Part shown: piece after piece, positions 17,215 to 25,752 of the stretch
How the letters are laid out: each line of letters begins with the position of its first letter
Numbering within the stretch: position 1 is the stretch's first letter
NCBI GenBank assembly: GCA_045646365.1
Contig: JAZRKP010000083.1
Location: forward strand, 1 to 64,000
Length of the DNA: 64,000 nt
Origin: SIG454 sp045646365
Lineage (GTDB): Bacteria > Bacillota > Clostridia > Monoglobales > Monoglobaceae
Reading direction: 5' to 3'
Position numbers and translations under genes: made by a program
Notes under the pieces: model-generated
Database searches by the model: none
The model's input: the letters and a program-made list of their open reading frames with translations, nothing else
What the model was told of the DNA's origin: nothing

Positions 17215-18984
17215 ATGCAGTGTAGCGGATGTGGAGCACATCTCATCGACGGGACAAAAAAATGCCCGTTTTGTAAGGAAATTCTGTACGGAAATGTATC
17301 GACTAACTCGGATGTTACATATACACTTGAATCTAATGAACAATACGAACTAATTAAGAATTCATCAAGAGTTAATATTTCTGATGGAAAACTGAAGAAC
17401 AGACGAAATAAGAAGAGAAAAAAGAGGTTGCTTGGATATGCAATCTTATTGGCGATTGCAGTTGTTTTTATAAGTATTATCGTTGGTATTATCTCTTTGT
17501 TTATATATGCTTTTTCAGATAAGACGGTTTATACTTCGGCTTATTACACGGAAAATGAGATTGGAATACGTTATAAGAATGATACAGTCGTTTTGACTAA
17601 TGAAGCATATAACTCAGACTCCAAAACGAAAAAAGACAGTTCGGTTGGAATGGGTGGTCTTGTTTCAAAGTCAGTAAATGGAAAGGTTACGGCTTTTCTT
17701 GATAAATTTGATGTGTCTAAAAATCAGGGCAGGCTTAAGATTATGATTAAAGCTAACCCGGAAAATATTATAACTGTTGCTGAAAATGTTTCTCCGGGAT
17801 TTAAAATTTCCGATGATGGGAAACATATCGTATTTATTAAAAATGCCAACAGTAAAGGGAATATGGGTGAACTCTGGTCATACGAAATTAAGAAAAAAGC
17901 GTTGAAAGTCGCTGATAAGGTTGATGCAGATAAGGTTCTTCTTTCCCGGAATCAGGACAGAATAGTATATATTAAAAACTATAATTATAAGTCAAGAGTC
18001 GGAACTGCATATTACGCTGAGTTTGGCGACTATGCAGAAAATAAGATTGTATCGGATGTTCATATGATTTATGGCACTGCCGATGATAGTGATATTATAA
18101 TTTATTCAAAGGAATACAATAAGGATAAGCAGACTTATGCCGTATTTGCATATAAGGATGAAGAGGTTGCATTGGCGAGAAATTGCGGTATTGCTCCGAG
18201 AATATGCCAAAACGGTAAGTATGCGTTTATTTGCGGAGATAAGGCGGATGACAGATATAGTCTTTACAGAGTAAATCTTGGTAAGCTCAAACCTGAGAAG
18301 ATAATCAATAATATGAGTGCCGTTAATCGTATTGATGAGGACGGAAAGAGAATTATCTATTCAAAATTGTTTGATAATAATGTTGCTGATTATTATATAT
18401 GGACAGAGGGTGAAACGGAACTTAAGATTGCTGACGGAGTAAATTATACTAAGCGCAATCAGGTTGCCGTATCTAAGGACTTTAAAAAGGTTGCTTATAT
18501 TGCAAACTATGTTGAGGAAAAGAATGGCGGGTCCCTTTATCACTGTGAATATAGCGTGGATTCCGTTACTGTTCCGGAAAAAATTTCCGATGATGTGTAT
18601 GGTTGTTATGTACTAAATGACAAACAAATTGTCTATACTAAAAATTATAGCAGTAAGTCAAAAAATGCAGGACTCTTTGCGTTTGAAAATTCTGAAATAG
18701 AGATAAACTCTGAAATAAATCCGAAATTCTTAACTGTTGACAAGGATATAATCTGTATGTATGATTATAGCACGGAAAACGGTGGAAATCTTTACAGGAT
18801 TGATAATAAGCTTTCAGAACAAAAGATAACAGAGGATGTTTTCGAGTATTACAGAAAAGAAAATGGCGAGCTTGTTTTGGTTAAGTCACGGAATAATAAA
18901 ACCGCAAAATTTGATTTATACGAAACATCAGACGGAGATGTTGAACTTATAAAAAAAGATGCTGAAAAGGTTCTGTTTTATTAG
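17215..18984 (+). CDS. Membrane-anchored zinc-ribbon protein with predicted beta-propeller ectodomain
   Basis: 589-residue protein of unknown function. The N-terminus is a zinc ribbon (C3, C6, C17, C20) facing the cytoplasm. A very basic stretch (about 60-71, KNRRNKKRKKR) follows, then one membrane helix (about 73-99). The rest is a large extracellular part made of repeated short beta units, for example DDGKHIVFIKN, RNQDRIVYIKNYN, NGKYAFICGDK and DKQIVYTKNYS, each with an aromatic/lysine strand. This resembles a TolB/WD40-like propeller (DUF5050-type) but I cannot assign a family. The ribosome binding site is GGAGGTG. The protein at 52430 has the same zinc ribbon-helix-propeller architecture with a different propeller. 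Confidence 0.8.
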   Translation: MQCSGCGAHLIDGTKKCPFCKEILYGNVSTNSDVTYTLESNEQYELIKNSSRVNISDGKLKNRRNKKRKKRLLGYAILLAIAVVFISIIVGIISLFIYAFSDKTVYTSAYYTENEIGIRYKNDTVVLTNEAYNSDSKTKKDSSVGMGGLVSKSVNGKVTAFLDKFDVSKNQGRLKIMIKANPENIITVAENVSPGFKISDDGKHIVFIKNANSKGNMGELWSYEIKKKALKVADKVDADKVLLSRNQDRIVYIKNYNYKSRVGTAYYAEFGDYAENKIVSDVHMIYGTADDSDIIIYSKEYNKDKQTYAVFAYKDEEVALARNCGIAPRICQNGKYAFICGDKADDRYSLYRVNLGKLKPEKIINNMSAVNRIDEDGKRIIYSKLFDNNVADYYIWTEGETELKIADGVNYTKRNQVAVSKDFKKVAYIANYVEEKNGGSLYHCEYSVDSVTVPEKISDDVYGCYVLNDKQIVYTKNYSSKSKNAGLFAFENSEIEINSEINPKFLTVDKDIICMYDYSTENGGNLYRIDNKLSEQKITEDVFEYYRKENGELVLVKSRNNKTAKFDLYETSDGDVELIKKDAEKVLFY

Positions 18985-18995
18985 AAGGTGATTAT

Positions 18996-19598
18996 ATCAA
19001 AAAGGTTGGCTTACTGGGCGGAACTTTTTCTCCGCCACATATAGGACATCTTGAAATGGCAAAAGCCGTTCTTGAATATCTTAAAATGGATGAAATTGTT
19101 TTTGTTCCCTGTGGGGACCCTCCCCATAAATCGGGGGATTCTGTGTGGGATGCAAAACATCGGTATGAAATGACTAAACTGCTTGTTGAAGGACAAGAAA
19201 ATATTGTTGTTTCTGATATTGAGATTATAAGTGAGGGGAAAAGCTATACGGCTAAAACCCTTACAAAGCTAAAAGAATCTCAGCCTGATACAAAACTGTT
19301 TTTTATCGTCGGGGCGGATTCTCTTTGTTATATGGATGAGTGGAAGTCTCCGCAGATTATATTTGATAACGCGGAGATAGTGCTGATTGACAGAGTTGGA
19401 TTTTCGGATACAAAAGTTGATAACTATATTTTGTTTCTGCAGGAAAAATACAATGCAGTAATCCACAAAGTGCCAATGGAGAATATCAATGTATCGTCTT
19501 CGTTTTTACGGGATTGTCTTGATAAGGGCGTTGATGTTACAATGTATACCGGTGAAAAAGTGTATAATTATATTATGGAGAATGTTAATGGATTTTGA
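18996..19598 (+). CDS. nadD: Nicotinate-nucleotide adenylyltransferase, apparent ATC start
   Basis: Joins nicotinate mononucleotide and ATP to form deamido-NAD. The nucleotidyltransferase signature GGTFSPPHIGHLEMAKAV is intact, and the C-terminal ISSSFLRDC-type block appears as NVSSSFLRDCL. The only in-frame ATG (19056) lies after the catalytic GGTFxPPHxGH motif and would destroy the enzyme. Reading back, the conserved N-terminus (I/M)KKVGLLGGTF begins at an ATC codon at 18996, four bases after a good AGAAGGTGAT ribosome binding site. No ATG, GTG or TTG exists between there and the motif; CTG 19014 is the only other candidate. Length from ATC is 200 residues, typical for NadD. A sequence error (ATG read as ATC) is possible. 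Confidence 0.85.
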   Translation: MKKVGLLGGTFSPPHIGHLEMAKAVLEYLKMDEIVFVPCGDPPHKSGDSVWDAKHRYEMTKLLVEGQENIVVSDIEIISEGKSYTAKTLTKLKESQPDTKLFFIVGADSLCYMDEWKSPQIIFDNAEIVLIDRVGFSDTKVDNYILFLQEKYNAVIHKVPMENINVSSSFLRDCLDKGVDVTMYTGEKVYNYIMENVNGF

Positions 19599-20178
19599 TG
19601 TGATTTCAGATTATCTTAAAAAGAATCTAAGTGAGAAGCGTTATGCTCATACCGTTGGTGTTGCAAATACGGCGAAATTGCTCGCTGAGAAATATGCTGA
19701 AAAACCTGAGAAGGCTTTCGTTGCTGGACTCTTGCATGACTGTGCAAAAGAAAAGTCGGTTGAAACATTACGGGAAATAATAGAAAGAAATAATGATACA
19801 ATAGATGATATATCTGAAAACTCAAATGCCTTGCTTCACGGCGTTGCCGGGGCGTGGTTATCCAAAGAGTTATTTTTGATTGATGATGAAATATTTGATG
19901 CGATAAAATTCCACACAACAGGAAAGCCTAATATGAGATTATTGACTAAAATAGTTTTTATCGCCGATTATATCGAGCCTGGCAGAAAGTTTGACGGTGT
20001 TGATGTGGTCAGAAATCTGGCAAATACAAACATTGATGATGCAATAATTAAATCCTGCAGCAATGTTATAATACATACAGTAAATAAAGGCGGAGTTGTT
20101 CATCCAAATACAGTTGATGCCCGCAATTATTTGCTTCTTTATAACAGAGGTGCAGATGATGAAAAAATATTCCGTTAG
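19588..20178 (+). CDS. yqeK: HD-domain Ap4A hydrolase YqeK
   Basis: 196-residue HD-family metal phosphohydrolase of the YqeK type, which hydrolyses diadenosine tetraphosphate symmetrically. Visible metal ligands are the YAHTVGV histidine, the LLHDCAKEK HD pair, a later LLHGVAGAWL histidine, IKFHTTGKP, and the IADYIEPGR aspartate. ATG 19588 is chosen (GGAG at 19577-19580, seven bases upstream); ATG 19582 is an alternative. It overlaps the 3' end of nadD by 11 bases, the standard nadD-yqeK pairing. Confidence 0.93.
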   Translation: MDFDVISDYLKKNLSEKRYAHTVGVANTAKLLAEKYAEKPEKAFVAGLLHDCAKEKSVETLREIIERNNDTIDDISENSNALLHGVAGAWLSKELFLIDDEIFDAIKFHTTGKPNMRLLTKIVFIADYIEPGRKFDGVDVVRNLANTNIDDAIIKSCSNVIIHTVNKGGVVHPNTVDARNYLLLYNRGADDEKIFR

Positions 20179-21043
20179 AATAGTTGTTTTATTTTCGCTT
20201 ATTATTCTTTTTTCCGTAACTTATATAATTGCGGACGAATATAAATCGAGAGAACTGTACTATGGCTATTGGGAAGATACGACGAAGAGTGATGATGTGA
20301 ATTTTCTTGTCCTTGGAACAGACAAGGATGAAACGAGAACAGATCTTATATTACTTTGCCGCTATAATACGGATGAAAATTCTATAAGTGCCTTGCAAAT
20401 ACCAAGAGATACCAGGATTGAAACATCGAGAAAAGACAAAAAAATTAACTCATCCTATGGCAGTAAAAAAGGGATTGAATCAGTAAAGAAAGATATTGGT
20501 AAATTAACAGGGGTATATCCTGAAAAGCATATAATATTGAATTTTGAGGGGTTCAGGAAGCTTATAGATGCAATAGGTGGAGTTGAATATTATGTTCCTG
20601 TTAATATGAAATACGACGACCCTGCTCAAAATCTTAGTATAGATTTAAAAAAAGGTACACAAATTCTTGATGGGGAAAAGGCTGAAATGCTTATGCGATT
20701 TCGGAAGAATAATGACGGAAGCGGATATGTTGACGGGGATATAGGTAGATTAAAAGTTCAAAAAAGCTTTTATAAAGCCGTTATAAGACGGATTTTAAGC
20801 TTTAATGGAATAATGAATGTGGGAAACATTGCTGATGCAGTAAGCGGTAATTTTAAAACTGATTTTACAATAAGGGATTTTATAAGCCACATAGACGATT
20901 TCAAAAAAATGAACGGGAATTCAATAAATGTTTTTATGCTCCCTGGAAACAGTGAGTATATCGAAGAAAACGGAACAAAAATTTCCTACTATATAATTGA
21001 TAATAATAAGCTTAAAGAGCTGACAAATTTATATTTTAACTAA
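20159..21043 (+). CDS. LytR-CpsA-Psr (LCP) family cell-wall ligase
   Basis: 294-residue membrane-anchored protein: a short basic N-terminus, one signal-anchor helix (about residues 6-24, VRIVVLFSLIILFSVTYII), then an extracellular LCP domain. LCP enzymes transfer polyprenyl-linked glycopolymers to peptidoglycan. Family marks are VNFLVLGTDKDETRTDLILL, IPRDTRIE, the conserved INSSYG, FRKLIDAIGGVE and a basic GRLKVQKSF segment. ATG 20159 follows GAGGTG (ATG 20156 also possible) and overlaps the end of yqeK. LCP genes between yqeK and rsfS are common in Firmicutes. Confidence 0.9.
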   Translation: MKKYSVRIVVLFSLIILFSVTYIIADEYKSRELYYGYWEDTTKSDDVNFLVLGTDKDETRTDLILLCRYNTDENSISALQIPRDTRIETSRKDKKINSSYGSKKGIESVKKDIGKLTGVYPEKHIILNFEGFRKLIDAIGGVEYYVPVNMKYDDPAQNLSIDLKKGTQILDGEKAEMLMRFRKNNDGSGYVDGDIGRLKVQKSFYKAVIRRILSFNGIMNVGNIADAVSGNFKTDFTIRDFISHIDDFKKMNGNSINVFMLPGNSEYIEENGTKISYYIIDNNKLKELTNLYFN

Positions 21044-21059
21044 ACACAAAGGCGGGTTA

Positions 21060-21425
21060 ATGATGAACGAAGTAAGTGAAACTGTTGGAAAAATCGTAAA
21101 GATTCTTGACCAGAAAAAAGCAAGAGATATTCTTGTTCTTAATGTTAAGGGATTGACAACGATTACAGACAATTTTATAATTGCAACGGGTGGCTCAAAA
21201 AGTCAGTTGCAGGCTCTTTCAGACCATATCGAAGAAGAACTGATAAAGGATGGAATTCGTCCTAAGAACAGAGAAGGATATAATACGGCTGAATGGATTT
21301 TGCTTGGATATGATGATGTTATCGTTCATATTTTCAAAGATGAAACAAGAAGTTTTTATAATCTTGAGCATATATGGAAAGACGCGGAAAGTATTGATAT
21401 TTCCCTGTATATTTCAGAAAATTAA
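21060..21425 (+). CDS. rsfS: Ribosomal silencing factor RsfS
   Basis: RsfS/YbeB/Iojap protein that binds L14 and blocks subunit joining during nutrient limitation. 121 residues with the family core KKARDILVLNV, TDNFIIATGGSKSQ and WILLGYDDVIVHIF. The ATG follows AAAGGCGGG; ATG 21063 is an equally possible start. It sits between the LCP gene and leuS with short gaps. Confidence 0.95.
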   Translation: MMNEVSETVGKIVKILDQKKARDILVLNVKGLTTITDNFIIATGGSKSQLQALSDHIEEELIKDGIRPKNREGYNTAEWILLGYDDVIVHIFKDETRSFYNLEHIWKDAESIDISLYISEN

Positions 21426-21437
21426 GGAGGTTTATAT

Positions 21438-23909
21438 ATGAGATACGATTTTAAAGCAATTGAAGAAAAATGGCAGAAAAAGTGGGACGACACAAATGCG
21501 TTCAAAATTGATGAGGCTATGGATAAGCCTAAATATTACACACTTGAAATGTTCCCTTATCCATCAGGTAACTTACATATGGGACATGTAAGAAACTATT
21601 CAATCGGTGATGTTCTTGCCAGATATAAGGAAATGCAGGGCTATAATGTTCTTCATCCAATGGGATGGGATTCATTTGGTCTTCCGGCTGAAAACGCAGC
21701 TATAAAGAACGGAACTCCGCCTGCTGACTGGACATGGTCAAATATTGATAATATGAGAGAACAGCTCAAAAGACTTGGTCTTAGCTATGACTGGGACAGA
21801 GAGGTTGCAACTGCAAAACCTGATTATTATAAGTTCACACAGTGGATGTTTTTAATGCTTTATAACAATGGTCTTGCTTATAAGAAAAAGTCTTTTGTTA
21901 ACTGGTGTCCGTCTTGTCAGACTGTTCTTGCAAATGAACAGGTTGTTAACGGAAAGTGTGAAAGATGTAAGAGTGAAGTTGGAAAGAAAGACCTTGAACA
22001 GTGGTTCTTTAAAATCACAGATTATGCTCAGAGACTTCTCGATGATATCGATATGCTTGACGGCTGGCCTGATAAGGTTAAGAGTATGCAGAGAAACTGG
22101 ATTGGTCGCTCTGAGGGTGCTGAAGTTCAGTTTAAAATTGACGGAAGTGATGAAAGCTTAACAGTATTTACAACCCGCCCTGACACCATTTTCGGTGTTT
22201 CATATATGGTTATTGCTCCTGAACACCCAGTTGTGGATAAACTTATCAGCGGCAGACCTGAAGAAGCGGCTTGCAGAGAGTTTATTAAAAAGGTTCAGGG
22301 TATGAGCGAGATTACCCGTTCTGCAACAGATACAGAAAAAGAAGGCGAATTTACAGGGGTTTATGTTGTTAACCCATTAAATGGTAAGAAGATTCCGCTT
22401 TATCTTGCGAACTATGTGTTCCTTGATTATGGCACAGGCGTTGTTATGGGTGTTCCTGCTCATGACCAGAGAGACTTTGATTTTGCAAAGAAATATAATC
22501 TTCCGATTGAGGTTGTTGTTCAGCCTGATGGTGAGGAAATTAAGGGTGCTGACCTTAAGGAAGCTTTTGCGGCAGAGGGCACAATGGTTAATTCAGGTGA
22601 GTTTAATGGTCTTAATAACCGTGAAGCACTTGCTAAAATCATTGAGCATATTGAAAATAAAGGATTTGGTGAGAAGAAGGTTAACTTCCGTCTCCGTGAC
22701 TGGCTCATTTCCCGTCAGAGATATTGGGGAGCACCTATTCCGATTGTATACTGTGAAAAGTGCGGAACTGTTCCTGTTCCTGAAAAGGATTTGCCGGTTC
22801 TTCTTCCTGCTAATGTTAATTTCACAGGTCAGGGAAAATCTCCGCTTTCTGATTGCGAAGAATTTGTTAACACAGTATGTCCTTGTTGTGGTGGTAAAGC
22901 AAAGCGTGAAATTGATACAATGGACACATTTGTATGTTCTTCGTGGTATTTCTTAAGATATTGTGACCCTAAGAACAGTGAAATGCCGTTTGATAAGGCT
23001 AAGACTGATTACTGGATGAATGTTGACCAGTATATCGGTGGTGTTGAACACGCCATTCTTCACTTGTTATATTCAAGATTCCTTACAAAGGTTTTATATG
23101 ATAAGGGATATGTATGTTGTGTTGAGCCTTTTGCAAACCTTCTTACACAGGGTATGGTGTTAAAAGACGGAAGTAAGATGTCCAAATCAGTCGGAAATGT
23201 TGTTAGCCCTGATGAGATAATCGAAAAGTACGGTGCGGACACAGCAAGACTCTTTATCTTGTTTGCGGCTCCGCCTGAAAGAGACCTTGACTGGAGCGAT
23301 ACTGCCGTTGAGGGTGCTTATAGATTTATAAATCGTGTTTGGAGAGCGGTTGACGAACTTAAGGATTATATGTCAAATGAGACTGTTGACCAGAATGCTC
23401 TAAACGAAAGCGAAAAGAAACTTCGTCTTGCAGTTCACACGAGTATTAAAAAGGTTACTGATGACTTTGAAAGATTCAGCTTTAATACGGCAATCAGCAG
23501 TATAATGGAAATGGTAAATGCTCTTTATGTATATAAGGAAAATGTATCTGCTGATGACTATAATAAGGCTCTCATTGGCGAAACATTAAGAAGCCTCATC
23601 ATTCTCTTAGCTCCGTTTATTCCTCACGCTTCAAGCGAAATGTGGGAATACATTGGTAATACAGAAGATGTTACAAAAGCAATGTGGGTTAAGGCGGAAG
23701 AAAGTGCACTTGTTGTTAACGAAATCGAGGTTGTTGTCCAGATTAACGGAAAAATAAGAGGAAAACTTATGATTTCTCCTGATTTAACACCTGATAAAAT
23801 GCAGGAAGTTGCTCTTGCTGATGAGTCAATTAAAGCACTTGTTGAGGGTAAAAATATCGTTAAGGTTATTGCAGTACCTAAAAAGCTTATCAATATTGTT
23901 GTAAAATAG
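21438..23909 (+). CDS. leuS: Leucyl-tRNA synthetase
   Basis: 823-residue class I aminoacyl-tRNA synthetase. The HMGH signature is at residues 47-50, and a CP1 editing domain is in the middle (TTRPDTIFGVSYMV, VPAHDQRDF). The zinc-domain cysteines are visible (NWCPSCQ, CERCKS and CEKCG). The KMSKS loop is DGSKMSKSVGN, followed by an anticodon-binding helical domain and a C-terminal domain ending in NGKIRGK...VIAVPKKLINIVVK. It is preceded by TAAGGAGG. I see no T-box leader; the rsfS stop is only 12 bases upstream. Confidence 0.98.
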   Translation: MRYDFKAIEEKWQKKWDDTNAFKIDEAMDKPKYYTLEMFPYPSGNLHMGHVRNYSIGDVLARYKEMQGYNVLHPMGWDSFGLPAENAAIKNGTPPADWTWSNIDNMREQLKRLGLSYDWDREVATAKPDYYKFTQWMFLMLYNNGLAYKKKSFVNWCPSCQTVLANEQVVNGKCERCKSEVGKKDLEQWFFKITDYAQRLLDDIDMLDGWPDKVKSMQRNWIGRSEGAEVQFKIDGSDESLTVFTTRPDTIFGVSYMVIAPEHPVVDKLISGRPEEAACREFIKKVQGMSEITRSATDTEKEGEFTGVYVVNPLNGKKIPLYLANYVFLDYGTGVVMGVPAHDQRDFDFAKKYNLPIEVVVQPDGEEIKGADLKEAFAAEGTMVNSGEFNGLNNREALAKIIEHIENKGFGEKKVNFRLRDWLISRQRYWGAPIPIVYCEKCGTVPVPEKDLPVLLPANVNFTGQGKSPLSDCEEFVNTVCPCCGGKAKREIDTMDTFVCSSWYFLRYCDPKNSEMPFDKAKTDYWMNVDQYIGGVEHAILHLLYSRFLTKVLYDKGYVCCVEPFANLLTQGMVLKDGSKMSKSVGNVVSPDEIIEKYGADTARLFILFAAPPERDLDWSDTAVEGAYRFINRVWRAVDELKDYMSNETVDQNALNESEKKLRLAVHTSIKKVTDDFERFSFNTAISSIMEMVNALYVYKENVSADDYNKALIGETLRSLIILLAPFIPHASSEMWEYIGNTEDVTKAMWVKAEESALVVNEIEVVVQINGKIRGKLMISPDLTPDKMQEVALADESIKALVEGKNIVKVIAVPKKLINIVVK

Positions 23910-23976
23910 TATAATCTATAAAAATTGGGTATAATATCTTTGTACAGAATTTTAAAACTTAAAGGAGTTTGATTGT

Positions 23977-24225
23977 ATGAAGAAAATATTAACCATTTTA
24001 GTAGGCGTGACTATGTTATTAAGTTTTGCGTCCTGCTCAAGGGACAGCGGAAATGCTGACAAGGGTAATGACGGAATTATCGAAGATGCAGGGAATGCTG
24101 TAAATGATGTTCTTGACGGAGCTGAAAATGCTGTTGATGATGTTACGGGAAGTAACGGCGGAAACAATAACAATAATAACAAAGACAATACAAATGATAT
24201 GAATGGGACAACCCAAACAAAGTAA
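23977..24225 (+). CDS. Small predicted lipoprotein with Asn/Asp-rich tail
   Basis: 82 residues. The signal peptide MKKILTILVGVTMLLSFASC ends in a lipobox-like SFASC, with the lipidated Cys at residue 20. The mature part is acidic and low in complexity (repeated GNAVNDVLDG and ENAVDDVTG units, then an Asn run). No catalytic feature is visible; a surface-exposed spacer-like lipoprotein is the most that can be said. A strong AAGGAG ribosome binding site and a terminator follow and precede it, so it is a genuine gene. Confidence 0.75.
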   Translation: MKKILTILVGVTMLLSFASCSRDSGNADKGNDGIIEDAGNAVNDVLDGAENAVDDVTGSNGGNNNNNNKDNTNDMNGTTQTK

Positions 24226-24231
24226 CAAAAT

Positions 24232-24272
24232 AAAACTCCTATGGCAGTTATCCTTTGCCATAGGAGTTTTTT
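24232..24272. terminator. Bidirectional intrinsic terminator
   Basis: AAAACTCCTATGGCA (24232-24246) pairs with TGCCATAGGAGTTTT (24256-24270), followed by TT on the plus strand and by TTTTATTTTGTT on the minus strand. It separates the lipoprotein gene from the convergent hydrogenase cluster. Confidence 0.9.
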
Positions 24273-24319
24273 GCTACCCGAATAAATTTCTGAAATAGAA
24301 CAAAGCTCAATCAGGGAAT

Positions 24320-25741
24320 TTATTTGAGAATTGAAACGGCATCGTTGATTGTTTTTTCTAATGCTTCTCTGCCGTATTTATCAACCTCAGCCTTGTTCTT
24401 TTCTCCGTGTGTCAGGCATCCTGCACCGCCGATACAACCGCCTGTGCAAGCCATACCCTCAATAAAGTTAGCGTCAAGCACATTCTTGCTTTTTTTGAGG
24501 AGTGCAACCTTGCAAGCCTCGATTCCGTCGCAAGGGATTGCTTTTAAATCGAATTCAATATTCTGTTCTTTGAGTCCTTGCGCAACAGCATCGGAAAGAC
24601 CGCCTGAACGGGCAAATATTCTTCCGAAATATGAAGCGTTATCAAGAACATCCTCATCAAGTCCCATTATATCAATATCTTTACTGTCAAACAACGCCTG
24701 AAGTTCTTCAAATGTCATAACCGAATCAACATATGGTTTAACATCGTCGAGCATTACCTCTGCCTTTTTTGCGGTACAAGGACCGATAAAGATAACCTTT
24801 GAATTTAAATCAGTTTCTTTAATGTATTTGGCAAGAGTTGCCATAGGTGAAAGGTTGTGGGAAATGTACTGAACTAAATCAGGGAATGTGTTTTTAACAT
24901 AGGTTACAAATGCAGGACAGCAGGAGCTTGTTAAAAATCCCTTTTCAGCAAGTTCCTTTGATTCGCTCTGTGCAACCATATCAGCCCCTAAAGCAGCCTC
25001 AATAACAGTATGGAATCCAAGCTCTTTAAGTCCGCTTATAACCTGACCGAGTTTAGCGTAAGTAAACTGACTGGAGATTGATGGAGCAACCATTGCATAA
25101 ACCTTATATTTTTTATTGTTTTCACTCTTTTTAATAGTGTCAATAACATCGAGAATATAAGATTTGTCCATAATTGCACCAAAAGGACACTGATAAACGC
25201 AAGCACCGCAGGCAGTACATTTACTGTTATCAATAGCCGCCGCATTATCGTCATTGATTGAAATTGCCTTAATTTTGCAGGCATTTTGACAAGGTCGTTT
25301 GCGGTTAATGATAGCAGAGTAAGGACAAACTTTTGCACACTGTCCACATTCAACGCACTTTGTTTTGTCTATATGAGCAACATGGTTATGGTCAAAGGAA
25401 ATAGCACCTTTTTTACATACATCTTCACATCTGTGAGCCAGACAACCACGACAAGAAGCCGTTACCTCGTATCCGGCAGCAGGGCATTCGTCGCAGGCGA
25501 TTTCGATAACCTCAATAATGTTAGGGTTTTCTGTATCACCACCCATAGCGATTTTAACACGCTCTGCAAGGATTGCCCGTTCCTTATAAACACAGCATCT
25601 CATAGTTGGTGTGTTCCCGGGAACAATAGTTTTTGGAATTTCAAGGATGTTCTGAAGAAGAGTGTCATTCCAGGCTTGTCTGGCAACTTCACGAAGCACC
25701 TTATATTTTAAATGTTGAACTTTTGTATCAAATTTTCTCAT
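24320..25741 (-). CDS. [FeFe]-hydrogenase, group B-like, with N-terminal Fe-S domains
   Basis: 473-residue iron-only hydrogenase. The N-terminal third has many Cys: CDECPAAGYE, CRGCLAHRCEDVCKKGA, then ferredoxin-like CVECGQCAKVCP and CTACGACVYQCP. The H-cluster domain shows the three conserved loops as TSSCCPAF, IGPCTAKKAE and EGMACTGGCIGGAGC. The TSCCPAF-type first loop and the GPC rather than MPC second loop point to group B rather than the classic group A enzyme. It probably produces or consumes H2 with ferredoxin; partner and direction are unknown. Last gene of the minus-strand cluster, 11 bases after the phosphatase gene. Confidence 0.88.
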   Translation of the reverse strand: MRKFDTKVQHLKYKVLREVARQAWNDTLLQNILEIPKTIVPGNTPTMRCCVYKERAILAERVKIAMGGDTENPNIIEVIEIACDECPAAGYEVTASCRGCLAHRCEDVCKKGAISFDHNHVAHIDKTKCVECGQCAKVCPYSAIINRKRPCQNACKIKAISINDDNAAAIDNSKCTACGACVYQCPFGAIMDKSYILDVIDTIKKSENNKKYKVYAMVAPSISSQFTYAKLGQVISGLKELGFHTVIEAALGADMVAQSESKELAEKGFLTSSCCPAFVTYVKNTFPDLVQYISHNLSPMATLAKYIKETDLNSKVIFIGPCTAKKAEVMLDDVKPYVDSVMTFEELQALFDSKDIDIMGLDEDVLDNASYFGRIFARSGGLSDAVAQGLKEQNIEFDLKAIPCDGIEACKVALLKKSKNVLDANFIEGMACTGGCIGGAGCLTHGEKNKAEVDKYGREALEKTINDAVSILK

Positions 25742-25752
25742 ACTGACTCTCC

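Noticed and set aside
21426..21437. T-box leader before leuS
   Set aside because: Only 12 bases separate rsfS and leuS; there is no room and no AGGGTGGNACCGCG-like element.
22381..22956. 191-codon frame inside leuS
   Set aside because: Out-of-frame shadow, Leu/Arg-rich, no initiation signal; leuS is intact across it.
24160..24200. Asn-codon run in the small lipoprotein as a phase-variable repeat
   Set aside because: The AAT/AAC codons are mixed and short, so slippage like that of a true microsatellite is unlikely.
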